NCBI GenBank assembly: GCA_003135315.1
Contig: PLBD01000358.1
Location: 1-8,104 of the forward strand
Length of the DNA stretch: 8,104 bases
Source of the DNA: Acidobacteriaceae bacterium
GTDB lineage: Bacteria; Acidobacteriota; Terriglobia; Terriglobales; Acidobacteriaceae
Direction: 5' to 3'
A program made the position numbers and the translations under genes. Positions 5,770 to 8,104 of this stretch are shown piece by piece. Each line of letters begins with the position of its first letter. Position 1 is the first letter of the stretch. The notes beneath the pieces were generated by a model. The model did no database searches, had not been told where the DNA came from, and saw only the letters and a list, made by a program, of their open reading frames with translations.

Positions 5770-5991
5770 ATAACTCCCGGCAAGTTTGGGATGGACGCGC
5801 AACACAACCGTTTCGAAGCAATGCCCACTGAGGTTGCTCCTGAGAAAACCCTCCGCCGACCGCCTGGGCAACCGTCAACTGTATCGCAGCCACCGCCTCG
5901 CAGACCGACTTGTCGATCACGACGTCAAATCCGCAAACTGCCGCTCCAGTACGTCGCGCACGAATTCCATTGTGCCTGGCGCGATTTCATA
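5762..5991 (-). pseudogene. Possible small gene broken by a frameshift, product unrecognised
   Basis: Two minus-strand frames look like pieces of one protein. The first reads YEIAPGTMEFVRDVLERQF from 5991, with an ATG at 5970, and stops at TGA 5919-5917. The second, shifted by one base, reads DVVIDKSVCEAVAAIQLTVA onward from 5926 and continues without a stop to TGA at 5764-5762, overlapping the protease start by 8 bases. The second frame has strongly GC-rich third codon positions (about 21 of its first 25), as expected of coding DNA here. One extra base in the T-run (+ strand AAA, 5927-5929) would join them into a protein of about 76 residues. No start codon precedes the first frame except the ATG at 5970. 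I do not recognise the family. It could be a decayed gene, a sequencing error in a live gene, or chance. Confidence 0.3.
5774..5778 (-). promoter_or_regulatory. Ribosome-binding site fixing the protease start
   Basis: On the minus strand GGGAG is followed by 4 bases (TTAT) and the ATG at 5769-5767. It supports the 323-residue form over the longer frame that begins at 5871. Confidence 0.6.
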
Positions 5992-5998
5992 GGATAAT
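5970..5998 (+). promoter_or_regulatory. Candidate promoter for the beta-propeller gene
   Basis: TTGTGC (5970-5975, three of six matches to TTGACA) and GATAAT (5993-5998, five of six to TATAAT) are separated by the optimal 17 bases. The following stretch is locally AT-rich, unlike its surroundings. Transcription would start near 6005 and give a leader of about 75 bases before the ATG at 6081. Confidence 0.45.
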
Positions 5999-6080
5999 TT
6001 TAGACCTCTTTACTCCCAACAATTCTGTACGCTGTCCGGTCTATCGAAGGACCTGGACTGCAAAGGACGATTCCATTTCG

Positions 6081-7676
6081 ATGAAAAAGATCTACGGGTT
6101 TTCCCTTCTCTGCTTCGTGGCGTGGTTTAGCTGCCTGCTGACAGCGCAAGTAGCTGTTCCGATATATCAGTACGACAACAGCCACTCCGGCACAAACACG
6201 AATGAAGTGACTCTCACTCCATCGAATGTTAACGTCTCGCAATTTGGCCGCGTGGGCATCTTTACCGTACAAGGCTACGTGTACGCACAGCCCTTGTATT
6301 TGCCCAACCTGACCATCGGCGGCACTTCCCACAATGTGCTGTTCGTGGCCACCGAGCACGATCAGCTCTATGCTTTCGACGTCAACAGCGGGCAACAGCT
6401 CTGGCATACCAATTTCCTGGCCGGCTCGAGTCCGCGCCTGGTGATCAGTACGGTCTCCAGCAGCGACGTCAGTTGCGGCGACCTCGTTCCCGAGATCGGG
6501 ATCACTGGTACCCCGGTGATCGACACCACTACCAATACTCTCTACGTGGTGGCGGAAACGAAGCAGTATAACCCGGTGAACAATGCCAAGAGCTTCGTTC
6601 ACACGCTGCATGCCGTGGACATAACGACCGGCCTCGACAAGGCCTCTCCCCACAACATTGTTGCGGTGGCACGGGGAATCGGGAGCGGCTCCATCGGCGG
6701 CGTCATCGCTTTCAATGGACTGCTGGCAAACCAGCGTCCCAGTCTGCTCCTCGCCAACGGTCAGGTCATCGTGTCCTGGTCATCGCACTGTGATATTGGC
6801 ACCTACCACGGCTGGGTCATGTCCTTCAATGAAACCACTCTGGCTCCCAGCGGTGTGCTCATCGATACGCCGAATGGCTACGAGGGCGGCTTCTGGGGCG
6901 GCGGCGCCGGGCCCACGGTCGATGAGGCCGGTTCAATCTATTCGGCGACGGGCAATGGATATTTTGACGTCAACAACGGCGGCATTGATTACGGCGACAG
7001 CGTTCTGCGGATGACCTGGTCGGGTTCCGGTCTCGCAATCGCCGATTATTTCACGCCTTGGGACCAGAAGACACTGGATGACAACGACGCCGATGTCAAC
7101 TCCGGCGGCGTTCTTCTGCTGCCCGACCAGTCCGGCCCCTACCCTCATCTGTTGGTGCAGGTCGGCAAAGAAGGCACCATCGATCTGATCAATCGCGATA
7201 ACATGGGCCACTTCCATCCCGGCAATGACTCCCAGATCGTGCAGACGCTGCAATACGCCATTGGTGGAGTGTGGGGCGCCCCTGCGTTCTGGAACAACAA
7301 CGGCTATTTCGGCGGCTCCTACGACCATCTCAAGGTCTTCCCCTTCAACCCGCAGAAGGGGCTCTTTGCCACCAGTCCAACGTCTGAGTCGCCGGAGGAA
7401 TTCGGCTTTCCCGGACCGACGCCGGTGGTCTCATCTAACGGCACCTCGAATGGAGTTGTATGGATCATCGAGACCGACAATTACGGCGGAGGTGGGAACG
7501 CCATTCTTCATGCCTATAACGCCGGCAACCTGTCCTCGGAGCTTTACAACTCCCAGCAGAATTCCGGACGCGACCAGGCGGGAGCGGCAGTCAAGTTTGC
7601 TGTTCCCACCGTAGCTGACGGGCATGTTTTTGTCGGCACGGTTGGCCAGGTAGACATGTACGGGCTGCTGAACTAA
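6081..7676 (+). CDS. Secreted PQQ-like beta-propeller repeat protein
   Basis: The 531-residue protein starts with MKKIYGFSLL, a basic then hydrophobic signal peptide ending near LLTAQ (19-23), so it is probably exported. The rest is built of propeller-type blades: VLFVATEHDQLYAFD (86-100) with a PQQ-repeat-like SGQQLW; GTPVIDTTTNTLYVV (143-157) with LHAVDITTG; PTVDEAGSIYSATGNG (278-293); LLVQVGKEGTIDLINRDN (357-374); GAPAFWNNNGYFGGSYDHLK (399-418); WIIETDNYGG with ILHAYNAGNL (461-484); and KFAVPTVADGHVFVGTVGQ (505-523). The mature part has only two cysteines, Cys132 (SCGD) and Cys237 (SSHCD), a plausible disulfide. There is no CxxCH haem site and no adjacent Cys-Cys pair of PQQ dehydrogenases, so an enzymatic role is not supported. 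The family is recalled as common and uncharacterised in Acidobacteriota. The frame is open upstream to 5910, but the signal peptide places the start at 6081; AAGGA (6063-6067) is 13 bases away, rather far. Confidence 0.88.
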   Translation: MKKIYGFSLLCFVAWFSCLLTAQVAVPIYQYDNSHSGTNTNEVTLTPSNVNVSQFGRVGIFTVQGYVYAQPLYLPNLTIGGTSHNVLFVATEHDQLYAFDVNSGQQLWHTNFLAGSSPRLVISTVSSSDVSCGDLVPEIGITGTPVIDTTTNTLYVVAETKQYNPVNNAKSFVHTLHAVDITTGLDKASPHNIVAVARGIGSGSIGGVIAFNGLLANQRPSLLLANGQVIVSWSSHCDIGTYHGWVMSFNETTLAPSGVLIDTPNGYEGGFWGGGAGPTVDEAGSIYSATGNGYFDVNNGGIDYGDSVLRMTWSGSGLAIADYFTPWDQKTLDDNDADVNSGGVLLLPDQSGPYPHLLVQVGKEGTIDLINRDNMGHFHPGNDSQIVQTLQYAIGGVWGAPAFWNNNGYFGGSYDHLKVFPFNPQKGLFATSPTSESPEEFGFPGPTPVVSSNGTSNGVVWIIETDNYGGGGNAILHAYNAGNLSSELYNSQQNSGRDQAGAAVKFAVPTVADGHVFVGTVGQVDMYGLLN

Positions 7677-7682
7677 TCCCTT

Positions 7683-7713
7683 ATCCTCGCCCGCGCCCGC
7701 TGCGGGCGAGGAT
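7683..7713 (+). terminator. Rho-independent-type terminator hairpin after the beta-propeller gene
   Basis: ATCCTCGCCCGC (7683-7694) pairs perfectly over 12 bp with GCGGGCGAGGAT (7702-7713) around a 7-base loop, 6 bases after the stop codon. The + strand tail is TCTTCTCT, pyrimidine-rich but not a clean T-run. On the minus strand the tail is purine-rich, so it probably serves the + strand gene mainly, though it sits between two convergent genes. Confidence 0.8.
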
Positions 7714-7743
7714 TCTTCTCTACAGCGCGGTCCTCGCCTGTAT

Positions 7744-8104
7744 CTATCGGAATTGCGGCAGCACCGCCTCGCCGAATAGCTTAGCCTGCTCCTCGCGATC
7801 GTCGCCCCAGATCTCCAGCATGATGTTGGTACAGCCGGCTTGCCGGTATTCCGCAATGCGCTCGCAGCATTCGTCGGGCGTCCCGGCAATGGCGCAGGTC
7901 TTGCGCAGCACATCGTCGGTCACCGCCTGGGACGCGGCTTTGCGGCCGCCCTTCTCCATCGCCTCGGCGATGGGAGCGATCTCCTCGAAGGTCAATCCGG
8001 CCTTTTGCAGGAGCACGTCGGCCGAGCCTCGGATGTTCTGCACCTTGTTGGCGAGATACATCGCCGCCATCTCGCGGGCGCCTTCCCTGCCCTTCTTCGA
8101 ATCC
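7744..8104 (-). CDS. LLM class (luciferase-like) flavin/F420-dependent oxidoreductase, C-terminal part
   Basis: The frame is open through the right edge, so the start and most of the catalytic barrel lie outside. The visible 119 residues begin DSKKGREGAREMAAMYLANK; the internal ATG at 8070 is not the start because coding continues upstream of it. The segment IAGTPDECCERIAEYRQAGC matches the conserved C-terminal GTPEE...AERL...Y..AG element of bacterial luciferase-like monooxygenases and F420-dependent reductases (MER-like), followed by a hydrophobic strand NIMLEIWG and a short closing helix. These enzymes are TIM-barrel oxidoreductases using FMN or F420; the substrate cannot be told from this end. 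The gene converges on the beta-propeller gene, with 67 bases and a terminator hairpin between them. Confidence 0.8.
   Translation of the reverse strand, partial: DSKKGREGAREMAAMYLANKVQNIRGSADVLLQKAGLTFEEIAPIAEAMEKGGRKAASQAVTDDVLRKTCAIAGTPDECCERIAEYRQAGCTNIMLEIWGDDREEQAKLFGEAVLPQFR

Noticed and set aside
5770..5871. 34-residue N-terminal extension of the protease
   Set aside because: It needs a TTG start, lacks family similarity, and the ATG at 5769 has a good ribosome-binding site.
5910..6080. 57-codon N-terminal extension of the beta-propeller frame
   Set aside because: It would bury the signal peptide at 6081 and crosses the candidate promoter.
6000..6653. 217-codon minus-strand frame inside the beta-propeller gene
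   Set aside because: It is antisense to a gene with signal peptide and repeated blade motifs; no domain is seen in it.

Overview
The window looks like chromosomal DNA from a GC-rich bacterium, most likely an Acidobacteriota member. This is inference from two things: the intergenic regions carry short modular hairpin repeats of a kind I associate with acidobacterial genomes, and the secreted beta-propeller gene belongs to a family I know mainly from that phylum. No rRNA, tRNA, CRISPR array, transposase or phage gene is visible.

Layout. 1-342: gene-free, with repeat copy A (cut by the window edge), a small hairpin and a candidate promoter. 343-1479 (+): citrate synthase. 1480-2098: a 619-base gene-free stretch filled with repeats, including copies B and C. 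2099-4774 (+): a compact operon for an energy-coupling-factor (ECF) cobalt or nickel importer, made of cbiM (fused to a CbiN/PDGLE-like C-terminal domain), cbiQ and cbiO. cbiM and cbiQ overlap by 4 bases and cbiO follows cbiQ after 4 bases. CbiO ends in a histidine-rich tail. 4798-5769 (-): a CPBP/CAAX-type membrane protease, convergent with cbiO. 5762-5991 (-): two overlapping open frames that read like one small gene broken by a 1-base frameshift. 6081-7676 (+): a secreted PQQ-like beta-propeller protein with a candidate promoter upstream and a strong 12-bp terminator hairpin downstream. 7744-8104 (-): the C-terminal part of a luciferase-like (LLM class) oxidoreductase running off the right edge.

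How the genes work together. Only the cbiMQO genes form a clear functional unit: CbiM is the substrate-binding membrane component, CbiQ the coupling transmembrane protein, and CbiO the ATPase. The other genes appear to be independent neighbours. I see no strong case for a new multi-gene system. The least-explained structure is the mosaic repeat family. Three copies share an exact 21-base linker and an 11-base end, but carry different hairpins in the same slots. The histidine tail on CbiO and the broken small frame upstream of the protease are the next most interesting points.
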